A DNA stretch of 64,000 nt from Malonomonas rubra. GTDB lineage: Bacteria > Desulfobacterota > Desulfuromonadia > Desulfuromonadales > Geopsychrobacteraceae. The notes beneath the pieces were generated by a model. It was not told the DNA's origin. It made no database searches and saw only the letters and a program-made list of their open reading frames with translations. The translations under genes and the position numbers were made by a program. The stretch spans positions 1 through 64,000 of the forward strand of contig NZ_QKAP01000063.1 of assembly GCF_003247215.1 (NCBI RefSeq), in the 5' to 3' direction. Shown here piece after piece: positions 8,953-19,017 of the stretch. How positions within the stretch are numbered: the first letter of the stretch is position 1; the number at the start of each line of letters is the position of its first letter.

Positions 8953-10694
8953 TCCTGCTCCTGAAACTGGATATCGTAAAGGCGTTTATAGAGCCCGCCT
9001 TTTTCGAGCAGCTGCTGATGACTGCCCTGTTCCTTGATTTCGCCATCCTCCAACACCAGAATTCTGTCGGCATGCATCACCGTCGATAAGCGGTGAGCGA
9101 TAACAAAAGTCGTGCGATTACGCATCAGGTTGCCTAGCGCCTGCTGCACCATCGCTTCACTTTCGGTGTCAAGGGCACTGGTCGCCTCATCGAGCATTAA
9201 AATCGGCGCATCGCGCAGAATCGCCCGCGCGATGCAGATCCGCTGGCGCTGGCCACCGGATAATCGCACCCCGCGGTCACCGATCATTGTCTGATACCCT
9301 TCCGGCAACAAACGGATAAACTCATCTGCATAGGCCTTTCGCGCTGCAGCTTCAACCATTTGCGGATCGGCATCCTGACGACCGTACCTGATGTTGTTCA
9401 ATATCGTATCGTTAAACAGAAAGGTTTCCTGATCGACCAAAGCAAGGTTTTTGTGCAGGCTCTTCTGGGTCACATTGCAAATATCGTATCCATCGATCAG
9501 AATACGCCCGGTCTGCGGGTCGTAAAACCGGTTCAACAGACTGATAATCGTACTCTTACCGGCACCGCTCGGACCGACCAGCGCAACCACTTCTCCAGTT
9601 TCGGTCTGAACCGAAAAGTTCCGCAACACCGGTTCGTCATCGTAGGCAAAATCAACCTGCTCAAAACAGACCCGCCCGTGACTACGCGGCAGTTCCACCG
9701 CATCAACCTCATCGACAATCTCCGATCGCTGGTCGAGCACTTCAAAAACCCGTTCCCCAGCCCCAAGTGCCTGTTGAACGATGTTGTTCACCCGAGTCAG
9801 TCTCTTTAACGGGGTATACATCAACAAGATTGCCGCCAAAATCGAGAAGAGGTCCCCCTTGGTGATCTCTTCCGCCATCACCCGGTCAAGGCCATACCAG
9901 AGGACGGCCGCGACGCCAAATGAAGTCAACAGCTCAATCACCGGAGAGGAGACGGCATCATATTTGAAAGTTTTGCAGATAAATCGGAAAAAACAGGCAT
10001 TCTCAGCCTTGAATTTCCGATTTTCCAGTTCTTCGGTACCGAACGCTTTAATCACCTTGATGCCGGAGAAGGTCTGCTCCAGCGCTGCGGTGACAATCCC
10101 CATCGCCCCCTGCCCGCGGCGGGAAAACTTTTTGATTTTTTTGCCGATGGCAGCCGCAGGCCACACCGAAGCGGGGATGACCACGAACGCCATCAGGGCC
10201 ATCCTCCAGTCAGCATAAAAGGCATATCCGGTCAGGGCGATCATAGTGGTCGCTTCGCGCAGGATCGTTACCAGCACATCGGAGAGCGCGGCCTGCATCA
10301 CGTTGACATCGTTCAGGATGCGCGACATCAAGGTGCCGGAAGAATTGCTGACAAAAAAGCGCATCGATAACTTTATCGAATGGCTGTAAAGCTGATCACG
10401 AATATCCTGAATCGCCGCCTGCCCGGCGGTGCGGATATTGTATTGCTGGATATAGCGGGACGCTCCTTTGAAAGCGGCCAGACCGATCACCAGAAAAGGA
10501 ATCATCTTCGCCATGGTGACATTTCCGGCAATGATCAACTCATCGACAAACGGTTTGACCAGATAGGCAATAATGGCATCAGATCCGCCGACCCCTAGAG
10601 ATGCCAGCATCGACAGTGCAATCCGTCCTTTATAGGGGAGCGCATAGCGGACCAAGCGCAAATAGATGTTTTTTTGGTTTTCATCCAACAACAC
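8949..10694 (-). CDS. msbA: Lipid A flippase, ABC exporter
   Basis: MsbA is a homodimeric ABC transporter that flips lipid A-core across the inner membrane. An N-terminal six-helix domain (to about residue 310) is followed by the nucleotide-binding domain: Walker A GPSGAGKST (about 375), LSGGQRQR (about 480), Walker B ILMLDEATSALD (about 492-503) and the switch His in IAHRLS. I set the start at GTG 10694 (581 residues), 15 bases past the lpxB stop; an ATG at 10763 would overlap lpxB by 55 bases and adds a cysteine-rich stretch foreign to the family. No clear ribosome site separates GTG 10694 from the next two TTG codons. Confidence 0.9.
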   Translation of the reverse strand: MLLDENQKNIYLRLVRYALPYKGRIALSMLASLGVGGSDAIIAYLVKPFVDELIIAGNVTMAKMIPFLVIGLAAFKGASRYIQQYNIRTAGQAAIQDIRDQLYSHSIKLSMRFFVSNSSGTLMSRILNDVNVMQAALSDVLVTILREATTMIALTGYAFYADWRMALMAFVVIPASVWPAAAIGKKIKKFSRRGQGAMGIVTAALEQTFSGIKVIKAFGTEELENRKFKAENACFFRFICKTFKYDAVSSPVIELLTSFGVAAVLWYGLDRVMAEEITKGDLFSILAAILLMYTPLKRLTRVNNIVQQALGAGERVFEVLDQRSEIVDEVDAVELPRSHGRVCFEQVDFAYDDEPVLRNFSVQTETGEVVALVGPSGAGKSTIISLLNRFYDPQTGRILIDGYDICNVTQKSLHKNLALVDQETFLFNDTILNNIRYGRQDADPQMVEAAARKAYADEFIRLLPEGYQTMIGDRGVRLSGGQRQRICIARAILRDAPILMLDEATSALDTESEAMVQQALGNLMRNRTTFVIAHRLSTVMHADRILVLEDGEIKEQGSHQQLLEKGGLYKRLYDIQFQEQD

Positions 10695-10708
10695 GTAATA
10701 TGTCCGAT

Positions 10709-11875
10709 CTATGAGGTAGCGGCTGTCATTTCGGCAATGATCCGTGCAACTTTGACCGAACAACCAGGCGCACCCATCTGTTCCCCCACCGCCGTAAGCT
10801 CTTGCTGCATTTTTTGGCGATAATCTTGATCATCCAGCAAACGAATTATTTCATCAGACAGGGCTTCTGGGCTGGCGTCATCCTGGATAAATTCCCGCGC
10901 CACTTCTTTACCAGCGATAATATTGGTCAGGCCAGCATAGGCGACCTTGATCAAGCGCCGTCCGATGGCAAAGCTCAACGGCGCCATTTTATACACGATT
11001 GCCAACGGAGTCTTGACAAGCGTGATCTGCAAGGTCACCGTTCCGGAAACCGACAGAACAGCATCACAAGCCGCGGCGGTCTCATAAATATTCTCTTCAA
11101 CAATCTCGATCGGCAAATTTCTGTCTCGCAACTGCTCGACAAAATACTGTTTCGACAACGAAGGAGCGACTGGCAACAAAAATTTGATATCGGGTTTGCG
11201 CAGTTGCAGCTGCCGAGCAGTTTCCAGCAAGGTAGCAAAAATATATTTCAGTTCGCTATTCCGGCTGCCGGGAAATATCCCTACGACCTGCTCTTTTTCA
11301 CCGATGCAGAGTCGCGACCGCAAAGTTTTGCTCGGCTGATTCGCTGCGAATTCATCCAATAGTGGATTACCGACATATTCTGCCGAGACACCAAAGGAGT
11401 GGTAGATTTGTGGTTCAAAAGGGAAAATCAACGCCATTCGATCAACCCGCTCGGCAATGACTTTCGCCCGACCGCTGCGCCAAGCCCAGACCTTGGGACT
11501 GATATAGTAGAGAACTGGCACCCCAACCTGCTTGGCCACTTTAGCTAGCCGCAGGTTGAAGTCGGGGAAATCGATCAGCACCAGTAAATCTGGCCGTTCC
11601 GGCCCATGTAAAATTTTCTTCAATTGCCTGAAGCGAGCAATCAAGCTAGGTAGCTGAGCAAAAACCTCGACTAGACCCATTACCGACAATTCATCGGAGG
11701 GGAAAACAATCCGGCAACCGGCCGAGCGCATCCGCTCACCGCCGACTCCGAAAAATTTCAGGTGCGGGTATGCTTCTCCTGCTGCCCGGAGCAGATTGCT
11801 GCCGTGCAGGTCGCCGGAGGATTCTCCCACCACGATCATGATTTTTTTGTTCAATTCAGTACTAACCTGCGACAT
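10709..11875 (-). CDS. lpxB: Lipid A disaccharide synthase
   Basis: LpxB joins UDP-diacylglucosamine and lipid X in a beta-1,6 link. The 388-residue protein contains IMIVVGESSGDLHGSNLLRA near the N-terminus (GE/SGD family start), GVGGERM, IDFPDFNLRLAK, YYISPKVWAWR (about 142-152) and the donor-binding stretch GIFPGSRNSELK near 205, followed by SGTVTLQ. It is separated from lpxA by a hairpin and no lpxI gene lies between, although lpxI commonly sits here in alpha- and delta-proteobacteria. The UDP-2,3-diacylglucosamine hydrolase must be encoded elsewhere. Confidence 0.95.
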   Translation of the reverse strand: MSQVSTELNKKIMIVVGESSGDLHGSNLLRAAGEAYPHLKFFGVGGERMRSAGCRIVFPSDELSVMGLVEVFAQLPSLIARFRQLKKILHGPERPDLLVLIDFPDFNLRLAKVAKQVGVPVLYYISPKVWAWRSGRAKVIAERVDRMALIFPFEPQIYHSFGVSAEYVGNPLLDEFAANQPSKTLRSRLCIGEKEQVVGIFPGSRNSELKYIFATLLETARQLQLRKPDIKFLLPVAPSLSKQYFVEQLRDRNLPIEIVEENIYETAAACDAVLSVSGTVTLQITLVKTPLAIVYKMAPLSFAIGRRLIKVAYAGLTNIIAGKEVAREFIQDDASPEALSDEIIRLLDDQDYRQKMQQELTAVGEQMGAPGCSVKVARIIAEMTAATS

Positions 11876-11901
11876 TGAACGACCGACCTAAAAATGAAAA
11901 G

Positions 11902-11924
11902 GCGAGAGCCGATCGGTCTCTCGC
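11902..11924 (-). terminator. Hairpin between lpxA and lpxB, possible attenuator
   Basis: On the minus strand a GCGAGAG...CTCTCGC stem, extended by the self-complementary CCGATCGG, is followed by a T-rich stretch (CTTTTCATTTTTA). It has the form of a weak factor-independent terminator inside the lipid A operon. It could lower expression of lpxB and msbA relative to lpxA, or be an RNA-processing site. Confidence 0.5.
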
Positions 11925-11952
11925 TTCTCCATCGAATCTGAACAGGCATCCT

Positions 11953-12726
11953 TTACCGGGCCAATCCGCGAGTACTCTTCCTCAAAAAATCTAGATAGGT
12001 GGCAACTTCTTCAGCAGCCACATCCAGGTTCCTCTCGATTTTCACAATAGCTTCTTCCAGTTTCAGGTTGGAACGGAAAACCGTTTTATACATCTGCTTG
12101 ATATTACCCAGAGCTTCTTGCGAATAACCTCGTCGTTTCAAACCTGTCAGATTGATGCCTACCGTCGTAGCCCGATCCCCCTGCACGATCGAATAGGGAG
12201 CAACATCCTGGGCAATCATCGAGCCCCCGCTGGCCATCACGTGACAACCGATCCGGGTAAACTGGTGAACCGCTGATAAACCGCCCAAAATGGAGAAATC
12301 ATCAACTTCGACATGCCCCGCTAGAGTAGCCCCGTTGGCGAGAATGATGTGGTCTTTAACGATACAATCATGGGCCACATGCGAATAGGCCATAAACAGA
12401 TTATCGTTGCCAACAGTGGTTATACCGCCACCATCCTCGGTACCAAGATGTATGGTCACAAATTCACGAATCTTATTCCGATCGCCGATTTTCAGCGTCG
12501 ATTCTTCACCGTGGAATTTAAGATCCTGAGGGATTGCTCCGATCGAAGCAAACTGGAAGATCTGATTATCCGCACCTATTTCGGTACGTCCTTCGATGAC
12601 CGCGTGGGAACCAACTGTAGTACCGGCACCGATACTGACATCCTCACCAATCACAGCATAGGGACCGACCTTGACCGTCGGGTCCAGTTTGGCGCCCGGA
12701 GCGATAATCGCTGTCGGATGAATCAT
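11953..12726 (-). CDS. lpxA: UDP-N-acetylglucosamine acyltransferase
   Basis: LpxA adds the first 3-hydroxyacyl chain to UDP-GlcNAc. The protein is a left-handed beta-helix of hexapeptide repeats from the N-terminus to about residue 190, with the catalytic His in AYSHVAHDCIVKD (His about 125), and a helical C-terminal domain. I chose the ATG that gives MIHPTAIIAPGA (257 residues) because GGAG lies just upstream. It follows the fabZ stop by 16 bases. Confidence 0.95.
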   Translation of the reverse strand: MIHPTAIIAPGAKLDPTVKVGPYAVIGEDVSIGAGTTVGSHAVIEGRTEIGADNQIFQFASIGAIPQDLKFHGEESTLKIGDRNKIREFVTIHLGTEDGGGITTVGNDNLFMAYSHVAHDCIVKDHIILANGATLAGHVEVDDFSILGGLSAVHQFTRIGCHVMASGGSMIAQDVAPYSIVQGDRATTVGINLTGLKRRGYSQEALGNIKQMYKTVFRSNLKLEEAIVKIERNLDVAAEEVATYLDFLRKSTRGLAR

Positions 12727-12742
12727 CTGCATCTCCGATCTG

Positions 12743-13180
12743 TTACTTGTCGGCAAAAGTAGCTTTCAGTTCAGCTTGCGCGACCAAGGTTTCCCCGACA
12801 TAAGCCTTGCCCTCGAACTGATAGATGCCACGGCGCTTCGACATGATTTCCAACTCCATCCGCAGAACATCACCTGGCAAAACCGGCTTGCGGAAACGCG
12901 CTTTATCAATGCCTACAAAGTAGGTCACCTTACCTTCGCCGACTCCATCGACGACAGAGGTGTAGGCACCACCGACCTGGGCCATCGCTTCGATGATCAA
13001 TACCCCCGGCATAATCGGGTGGCCCGGAAAATGTCCTTGGAAAAAGGGCTCGTTGATGGTCACATTTTTATAACCGATAACCTTCTGCCCTTCCTCTACT
13101 TCTTCTAGACTGTCGACCAGTAAAAACGGATAACGATGTGGCAAAACCCCCATAATCTCCGTTGTATTCAACTTCAGCAT
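12743..13180 (-). CDS. fabZ: 3-hydroxyacyl-[ACP] dehydratase
   Basis: FabZ dehydrates 3-hydroxyacyl-ACP in type II fatty acid synthesis and competes with LpxA and LpxD for the same hydroxyacyl-ACP pool, which explains its place between those genes. The 145-residue hot-dog protein has [17 protein letters not shown] (residues 12-28), [20 protein letters not shown] (46-65) with the catalytic His and Glu, and a C-terminal FEGKAYV strand. Length is typical. Confidence 0.96.
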   Translation of the reverse strand: MLKLNTTEIMGVLPHRYPFLLVDSLEEVEEGQKVIGYKNVTINEPFFQGHFPGHPIMPGVLIIEAMAQVGGAYTSVVDGVGEGKVTYFVGIDKARFRKPVLPGDVLRMELEIMSKRRGIYQFEGKAYVGETLVAQAELKATFADK

Positions 13181-13184
13181 AGGT

Positions 13185-14219
13185 TCATTTCTCCTTCAAC
13201 AACGACTCCAACTCAGCGAGCCGTTTTTTCAATTGCTGCAATTCTTTGCGCATTTCAGGAACCTTCGGCAAAGACATGGTCATCTTCAGCCATTCCTTAT
13301 GGGGGATCAGCGGGACTCCGGAAAGGACCTGATTCGATTCAACATTTCCCGAGGCTCCGCCACGAGCACCGATGGTAACATTATCCCCAACGGTGACATG
13401 GCCGGCCACTGCAGCCTGTCCACCAAAAGTACAATGATTGCCGATCTTGCTGCTACCGGCCACCGCCACCTGCGAAACGATAATGGTATCTTCACCCACT
13501 TCTGCATTATGACCGATCTGCACCAAGTTATCGAGCTTGGTGCCACGCCGGATCCGGGTTTCACCGAGGGCGGCCCGGTCGATGCAACTGCAGGCACCGA
13601 TTTCGACATCATCCTCAAGAACGACAATACCGACCTGAGGTATCTTGTAATACCGACTGCCATCCGGAGCAAAACCGAAACCGTCGGCACCGATAATCGC
13701 CGAAGGTTGTAAAATGACTCGGTCGCCTAGCCGGCACCTTTCACGGACAATTACTCCCGCGTGCAGGATGCAGTCACAACCAACCTCGACATCTGCGTAG
13801 AGTACCACACCCGGATGAATGACACTGCCAGCCCCAATTTTGACATTCTCGCCGACAACAGCGCCTGGGTGAACGGTCACCAACTCATCCAGTTCAGCCG
13901 AATCGGCAACATGCGCTCCTGGCAACACTCCTTTAGCGGCGTCGGGTTCCCCTTGCAGGAAAGTCAGAATCTTCGCAAACGCCAGATAGGGGTTTGCCGT
14001 GATCAGCAGGTTGGCACCCGGCAGGTCGATCCCCGGAGCGACGATCACCGCTGAAGCCCGGCACTCTTCCAGCTTGGAAAGATATTTCGGGTTGGCGACA
14101 AAGGTGATGTCGCCTTCCTCAGCCAGATCGATTGGAAACACCCTATTAATCGTCTGTTCGGGGTTCCCTTTCAGTTGCGCGCCGACCACTTCGGCCAGTT
14201 GTTGGAGACTCGCTGACAT
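13185..14219 (-). CDS. lpxD: UDP-3-O-acylglucosamine N-acyltransferase
   Basis: LpxD adds the N-linked acyl chain in lipid A synthesis. The 344-residue protein has an N-terminal uridine-binding domain (to about 100), a hexapeptide-repeat beta-helix (about 105-310) with catalytic His in [13 protein letters not shown] (about 240), and a C-terminal coiled helix rich in Leu, Lys and Glu. It starts 3 bases after the skp stop and precedes fabZ by 4 bases. Confidence 0.96.
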   Translation of the reverse strand: MSASLQQLAEVVGAQLKGNPEQTINRVFPIDLAEEGDITFVANPKYLSKLEECRASAVIVAPGIDLPGANLLITANPYLAFAKILTFLQGEPDAAKGVLPGAHVADSAELDELVTVHPGAVVGENVKIGAGSVIHPGVVLYADVEVGCDCILHAGVIVRERCRLGDRVILQPSAIIGADGFGFAPDGSRYYKIPQVGIVVLEDDVEIGACSCIDRAALGETRIRRGTKLDNLVQIGHNAEVGEDTIIVSQVAVAGSSKIGNHCTFGGQAAVAGHVTVGDNVTIGARGGASGNVESNQVLSGVPLIPHKEWLKMTMSLPKVPEMRKELQQLKKRLAELESLLKEK

Positions 14220-14222
14220 AAT

Positions 14223-14729
14223 TTACTGGGCAGCGTCGAATGCCTTGATTAGATCGTCGGTCAGATCAACGCTCTCATCAGCATAAATTACAGCACCTTC
14301 GTTCTTCTCAATAATCATCTGGTAACCGCCATCTTTACCCAACTTCTGCAGGATATCAAACAGTTCATTCAAGATCCGCTTGGTCGCATCTGCATCACGC
14401 TGCTGCAGTTCTTCCTTAACATCCTTCTGGAAACGCTGCAGTTCTTTCACACTCTGCTGAAAGTCACGCTCTTTCTGCTCTTTGGCGCTGTCGGAAAGCA
14501 AAACAGCCTGCTTTTCCAGATCGGTTTTCAGCTTTTGCAGATCTTCCTGCTTGGTTTTGAATTCCTCTTCATACTTCTTAACCTGGGCTGAGATTTCGCC
14601 CTTCGCCTTGACACCCGCTTTCGACAGGTTCAGTGCCTTCTGCAGATCGACATAGCCAACTTTAACTTCAGCCAACGCCGGAGCTGCCAGCATCAGCAGC
14701 GCGATCAATACAACAACAATTTTTTTCAT
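14223..14729 (-). CDS. skp: Skp/OmpH periplasmic chaperone
   Basis: A 168-residue secreted protein with a signal peptide (MKKIVVVLIALLMLAAPALA, residues 1-20) and the start VKVGYVDLQKALN seen in OmpH proteins. A long charged coiled coil (about residues 40-120) forms the tentacles that hold unfolded outer-membrane proteins in the periplasm. It lies between bamA and lpxD, the position conserved in many Gram-negative bacteria, and acts with BamA. Confidence 0.93.
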   Translation of the reverse strand: MKKIVVVLIALLMLAAPALAEVKVGYVDLQKALNLSKAGVKAKGEISAQVKKYEEEFKTKQEDLQKLKTDLEKQAVLLSDSAKEQKERDFQQSVKELQRFQKDVKEELQQRDADATKRILNELFDILQKLGKDGGYQMIIEKNEGAVIYADESVDLTDDLIKAFDAAQ

Positions 14730-14754
14730 TCTTACTTCCTCCTGTTAAGCAGTC

Positions 14755-16995
14755 TTAGAAAGCCGTACCAATTGAGAATTCGAAAACCGATTGCTTTTCA
14801 TCTTCCTTAGGATCAAGGTTGTAACCCCACTCGAAACGTAAAGGACCAAGCGGACTACGCCAACGGATTCCGGCACCGACACTATGCCGCAGATCGGAAA
14901 AATAGTCGCCACTATCAAGCCAGGCATTACCGACATCGTAGAACAACAACCCTTTTAAACCAATGCTCTTGGAAATCGGGAACAGAAACTCAAAATTGAA
15001 ATAACCCATCACCTCACCACCGATGAAGGAACCATCATCATCCTGAGGACCGACCTCACGGGTTTTAAAACCACGCATGGTCCGGATGCCACCCAGGTAG
15101 AATTTTTCACCGATCGGCAGTCCATCATCGCCTGTTTCCAACACATACCCGGTTTCACCGTGAATGGAGAAAACCGTCCCCCAAAACAAAGACCAGAATT
15201 GGCGATGCTCAAGGATTGTTTTTAGGAATTTTTCTGTACCGCCCAATCCCGCATACTGCAAGGTGAATTTTGAAATCCCGCCCCGTGAAGGGTCCTGATG
15301 AAAATCGGTACTGTTGCGAACGATTTCCCCCATGATCGACGAATGAGTCGACTTGCCTTCTGCATCCCTGATAATTTGACTGGTAACCGTCGGATCGACA
15401 TTCAGGATCTCGCTCTGTTCATAACGATAGGTAGCAAAGCCCTTGGTGAACTCCCCTATCTGGTGGCCCGCCTTGATCGCGCCACCAGTTCGAGCTTCGT
15501 CGTAATCGTCGTATTCCCGCTCAGTTTTATAAACCTCGAAACCCATGGTCCAATCGGTATCGAGGAAGTAAGGGTCGGTCAGGCCAAGGGAAAAGGTCTG
15601 GCTGGAGCCGCTTAATGCGGCGGAAAGTTTGAGTTTCAGACCGAGCCCCAGGAAGTTGTCCTGAGATACGGATCCCTGGGTGATAAACTGATCGACCGAA
15701 GAATAACCGACGCCAACGGAAAAGGTGCCAGTCGGTTGTTCTTTGACATCTACATTGAGAACCAACTTACCCTTATCTGAACCGGGCTCAGTGGTTACAT
15801 TCACCTCTTCAAAAAAGCCAAGGTTACGAACCCGACGATTACTCTCCTTGATCTTGCTGGCACTGTACTGATCACCCTCGGCCAACGTCACCTCCCGACG
15901 CACAACCTTATCACGGGTCTGGGTGTTGCCACGAACCTGAATCCGCTCGATATAAACCTTGGTGCCCTGATCGATATCGAACATCAAATCGATCGCCAAA
16001 TCTTCTTCATTTTTACTGCTCAACGGCGCAACATTAACGTTCGCATATCCTTCATCAGCATAAAGATCGGTTAACCGCTCGATACTTTTGTGCAATTCCG
16101 AACGATTAAAGATGTCCCCCGTCTTCATGCTGACCAGCTTCAAAAGTTCATCGCTTTCCTTTAGCAAATCCCCTTTCACCCTGAGTGTACCGACAGTATA
16201 TTGCGAACCTTCATCAATTTCGATCAGGATATCGAGATATTTATTCTCCTTAATCAAGGTCAGTTCCGGCTGTTTCACCTTGACATCCATGTAGCCCTTA
16301 TCTTTGTAAGCAGCCTTGATCCGCTCGATATCTAGCTCCATGACCTCTTCCTGGTAAACACCACGGTCGGTCAACCAAGAAAGCCACCAGCGCTCCTGGG
16401 TCTCCATGACATCTTTCAGGTCATCCGCGTCGATCGCGGTGTTGCCAACAAAACGGATTTCGTCGATCAGAACCTTTTCCCCTTCTTTGATTTTGAAGGT
16501 CAGAACCGCCTCGTTCTTTTCATCCACATCCACATCCGGCTCCACAACCACCGCATTGTAGCCATCTTCAGCGTAGGCATTCTCGATTTCTAAAACACTC
16601 TGCTTGACCTTGGCGTGGTTATAAATCTCCGGAATTTTCACGCTGACCAGCGGCCGCAGCTTTTCATCCGAAAGCTCTTCATTCCCCTCGAACAAGACAT
16701 TTCGCACCAGCGGCAATTCAGCCACAACAAAAGTGATGACCTTGGCTCCTTGAACTTCCGTCAACTCCGCGGAGATATCTTCGAAGCGACCGAGGGAAAA
16801 AATATTATGTAACGCTGCATCGACATCCTCAAGTGTCACCTGATCGCCGGGCTTAATCGGTGTAACGGCCAGAATGGTAGAGGTTTCGATTCGGTCGTTC
16901 CCCTCAATCTGGACATCGGACACCTTGAACCCTTCGGCTCCTGCTACCGCCGCGATCAGCAACAGACAAAGTGTCAGCAACAATTTTTTCAGCAT
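14755..16995 (-). CDS. bamA: Outer-membrane beta-barrel assembly protein
   Basis: BamA inserts beta-barrel proteins into the outer membrane. The 746-residue precursor has a signal peptide ending AVAGAEG, five periplasmic POTRA domains (about residues 22-415) and a 16-strand barrel (about 420-746) with the loop motif RTMRGFKTREVGP (VRGF-type) near residue 640. The chain ends FEFSIGTAF, with the terminal Phe expected of outer-membrane barrels. It lies 64 bases after lolD and leads the skp-lpx genes. Confidence 0.96.
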   Translation of the reverse strand: MLKKLLLTLCLLLIAAVAGAEGFKVSDVQIEGNDRIETSTILAVTPIKPGDQVTLEDVDAALHNIFSLGRFEDISAELTEVQGAKVITFVVAELPLVRNVLFEGNEELSDEKLRPLVSVKIPEIYNHAKVKQSVLEIENAYAEDGYNAVVVEPDVDVDEKNEAVLTFKIKEGEKVLIDEIRFVGNTAIDADDLKDVMETQERWWLSWLTDRGVYQEEVMELDIERIKAAYKDKGYMDVKVKQPELTLIKENKYLDILIEIDEGSQYTVGTLRVKGDLLKESDELLKLVSMKTGDIFNRSELHKSIERLTDLYADEGYANVNVAPLSSKNEEDLAIDLMFDIDQGTKVYIERIQVRGNTQTRDKVVRREVTLAEGDQYSASKIKESNRRVRNLGFFEEVNVTTEPGSDKGKLVLNVDVKEQPTGTFSVGVGYSSVDQFITQGSVSQDNFLGLGLKLKLSAALSGSSQTFSLGLTDPYFLDTDWTMGFEVYKTEREYDDYDEARTGGAIKAGHQIGEFTKGFATYRYEQSEILNVDPTVTSQIIRDAEGKSTHSSIMGEIVRNSTDFHQDPSRGGISKFTLQYAGLGGTEKFLKTILEHRQFWSLFWGTVFSIHGETGYVLETGDDGLPIGEKFYLGGIRTMRGFKTREVGPQDDDGSFIGGEVMGYFNFEFLFPISKSIGLKGLLFYDVGNAWLDSGDYFSDLRHSVGAGIRWRSPLGPLRFEWGYNLDPKEDEKQSVFEFSIGTAF

Positions 16996-17059
16996 TCGCT
17001 TCCCTCAGCTTTGAATTAGAAAACCAAAAGGGGGATTATAGGAAATCACCCAAGGGAGT

Positions 17060-17752
17060 TCAATTTAAAATATCGTCGGCCAAATGTCCGTCTTCTATCT
17101 GCAAAACCCGGTCGAGACTGGACGCCAACTCACGATTATGGGTAACAATAATCATGGTCAAACCACGCGCTTCATGCATCTGATTGAGGAGGTGAATGAT
17201 TTCATCGGAAGTCTTGCTATCCAGGTTCCCAGTAGGCTCATCGGCGAGCAACAATCGCGGTTCCCGCACCAGCGCCCGGGCGATCGCGACCCGCTGCTGT
17301 TCACCGCCTGACAATGCTCCAGGCTTGTGGGTCAGGCGATGCGCCAAACCAACTTCCGCCAGCAGAGTCTCGGCCTTCTCGGCAGCCTCGGATTTGGATA
17401 AGCCACCAATCAGCAACGGCATCATGACATTTTCCAGAGCGGTGAATTCAGGTAACAGCTGATGAAACTGAAAAACAAAACCGACCGTACGATTGCGGAA
17501 TCGATCGAGTGCAGCGCCACGCAGAGCGAAAATGCTCTCCCCCTCAAACAGGACCTCTCCGAAAGTTGGATGGTCTAGGCCCCCAAGAATGTGCATAAGA
17601 GTTGTCTTCCCCGCCCCAGAGGTGCCAACCACAGCGATCCGCTCACCGGCGACGATTTTCAAGTTGACCTGCCGCAGCACGCTAACTTCCCCCCCGGGAG
17701 TCGCAAAGCTCTTGTCAAGGTCGCGGATTTCGATCATCGCCCGCTCACTCAT
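17060..17752 (-). CDS. lolD: Lipoprotein release ABC transporter, ATPase
   Basis: LolD powers extraction of outer-membrane lipoproteins from the inner membrane. Starting at ATG 17752 (230 residues), which overlaps the lolC stop by 8 bases, it has Walker [11 protein letters not shown] (42-51), the LolD-type stretch [20 protein letters not shown], signature [16 protein letters not shown] and Walker [13 protein letters not shown]. The upstream ATG at 17788 would give a proline- and arginine-rich extension read from lolC sequence and is rejected. Confidence 0.94.
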   Translation of the reverse strand: MSERAMIEIRDLDKSFATPGGEVSVLRQVNLKIVAGERIAVVGTSGAGKTTLMHILGGLDHPTFGEVLFEGESIFALRGAALDRFRNRTVGFVFQFHQLLPEFTALENVMMPLLIGGLSKSEAAEKAETLLAEVGLAHRLTHKPGALSGGEQQRVAIARALVREPRLLLADEPTGNLDSKTSDEIIHLLNQMHEARGLTMIIVTHNRELASSLDRVLQIEDGHLADDILN

Positions 17753-18995
17753 AACGCAGCGCCTCAGCGGGATCCATCTTGGAGGCACGCCATGCAGGGT
17801 AGATGGTCGCCAGCAACGAAATACTCATCGCCATGACCATCACTGTTATGACGTCGCTGACAATGATATCGGAGGGAAAATGCTCCATCCCATAAACCGC
17901 CTGATCGAAGATCCGGATATGGAAAGTACGCTCCAGGAACTTGATAACGGCATCAGCATAATGAGCAAGCGCCACCCCCAGCAATGCCCCGAGGCCCGTC
18001 CCTACTGAGCCGATGATGAAACCCTCAAGGACAAAAATTTTCATGATGCTGCTTGAATTCGCCCCCATAGCCCTCAGAATGGCAATATCCCGACTTTTCT
18101 CCATCACCACCATAATCAATGTCGTGGCAATATTGAAGGCTGCGACAAGGACGATAATCCCTAGCACAATAAATAAACCAAGTTTTTCCAGTTTGAGAGC
18201 GGACAGGAAGGAGCCATAGATCGTCTGCCAAGGTCTCACCACGTATGGGAAAGGCAGCTCGGCGCTTAGCTTTTCTGCGACTTGAGGAGCCAGATCGAAA
18301 CGTTCAACCTCTAGTTCTACCCCGCTAACAATCCCTACGGAGTCGAGAAATTTCTGTGCTACCGATAGCGGGATGTAGGCGAAGAAGCTATCGACTATGC
18401 TGCTCTGTTTCTCGAAAATACCAACCACCCGAAATGGTTTCATCTTAGGGACCATGCCGAACGGGGTGATATTAAACATCGGCGGGATAACATTGAGCGA
18501 ATCGCCGACCGTAACGCCGACGCTGGTCGCCGTATCAACACCGATAATGATCCCCGGCCGATCGGTATTTTCATCGAAAAAGCTGTCAGCAATCGGCTGA
18601 CCATCAATTGTCAACAACGGCTGGCCGAAAATTTTATGCCCTTTCCCGACGCCTTTCACCGTGACTGCGGCAACGTTACCGTGCGAAAGCAGCATTGCCT
18701 CTTTCGAGACAAAGGGTGTCGCGGAAACCACATGATCTATTTTTCCCGCTGCGGCGACAACCTTATCCGGGTCGTTGAGCCCTTCGCCAAATTTCTGCAC
18801 CAGCACATGTGGGACATTACCGAGGATCTGCTGCCGCACGCCATCGGTAAACCCAGTCATCACCGCCAACACCAGAATCAGTGCGGCAACGCCAAGAGTA
18901 ACCCCGGCGATGGAGATAAATGAAATGACAGAGATAAAGGTCTGCTTCCGCTTCGCCCTTAAGTAGCGGAGGCTGACAAACCACTCATAAGACAT
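17745..18995 (-). CDS. lolC: Lipoprotein release ABC transporter, permease (LolC/LolE type)
   Basis: A 416-residue inner-membrane protein with one helix near the N-terminus (about 22-45, [20 protein letters not shown]), a large periplasmic MacB-like domain (about 50-270) and three helices near the C-terminus. Only one permease gene is present, so it probably works as a homodimer with LolD, as in bacteria with a single LolCE-type (LolF) protein. It follows lysS by 22 bases. Release of lipoproteins would serve the several lipoproteins encoded in this window. Confidence 0.92.
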   Translation of the reverse strand: MSYEWFVSLRYLRAKRKQTFISVISFISIAGVTLGVAALILVLAVMTGFTDGVRQQILGNVPHVLVQKFGEGLNDPDKVVAAAGKIDHVVSATPFVSKEAMLLSHGNVAAVTVKGVGKGHKIFGQPLLTIDGQPIADSFFDENTDRPGIIIGVDTATSVGVTVGDSLNVIPPMFNITPFGMVPKMKPFRVVGIFEKQSSIVDSFFAYIPLSVAQKFLDSVGIVSGVELEVERFDLAPQVAEKLSAELPFPYVVRPWQTIYGSFLSALKLEKLGLFIVLGIIVLVAAFNIATTLIMVVMEKSRDIAILRAMGANSSSIMKIFVLEGFIIGSVGTGLGALLGVALAHYADAVIKFLERTFHIRIFDQAVYGMEHFPSDIIVSDVITVMVMAMSISLLATIYPAWRASKMDPAEALRYE

Positions 18996-19017
18996 TTTCG
19001 TCCGTTCCGGCTTGATT

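Noticed and set aside
8314-8964. A 216-codon plus-strand frame
   Set aside because: It mirrors the DUF374 acyltransferase gene on the other strand; composition is rich in His, Gln and Arg as expected for a shadow frame.
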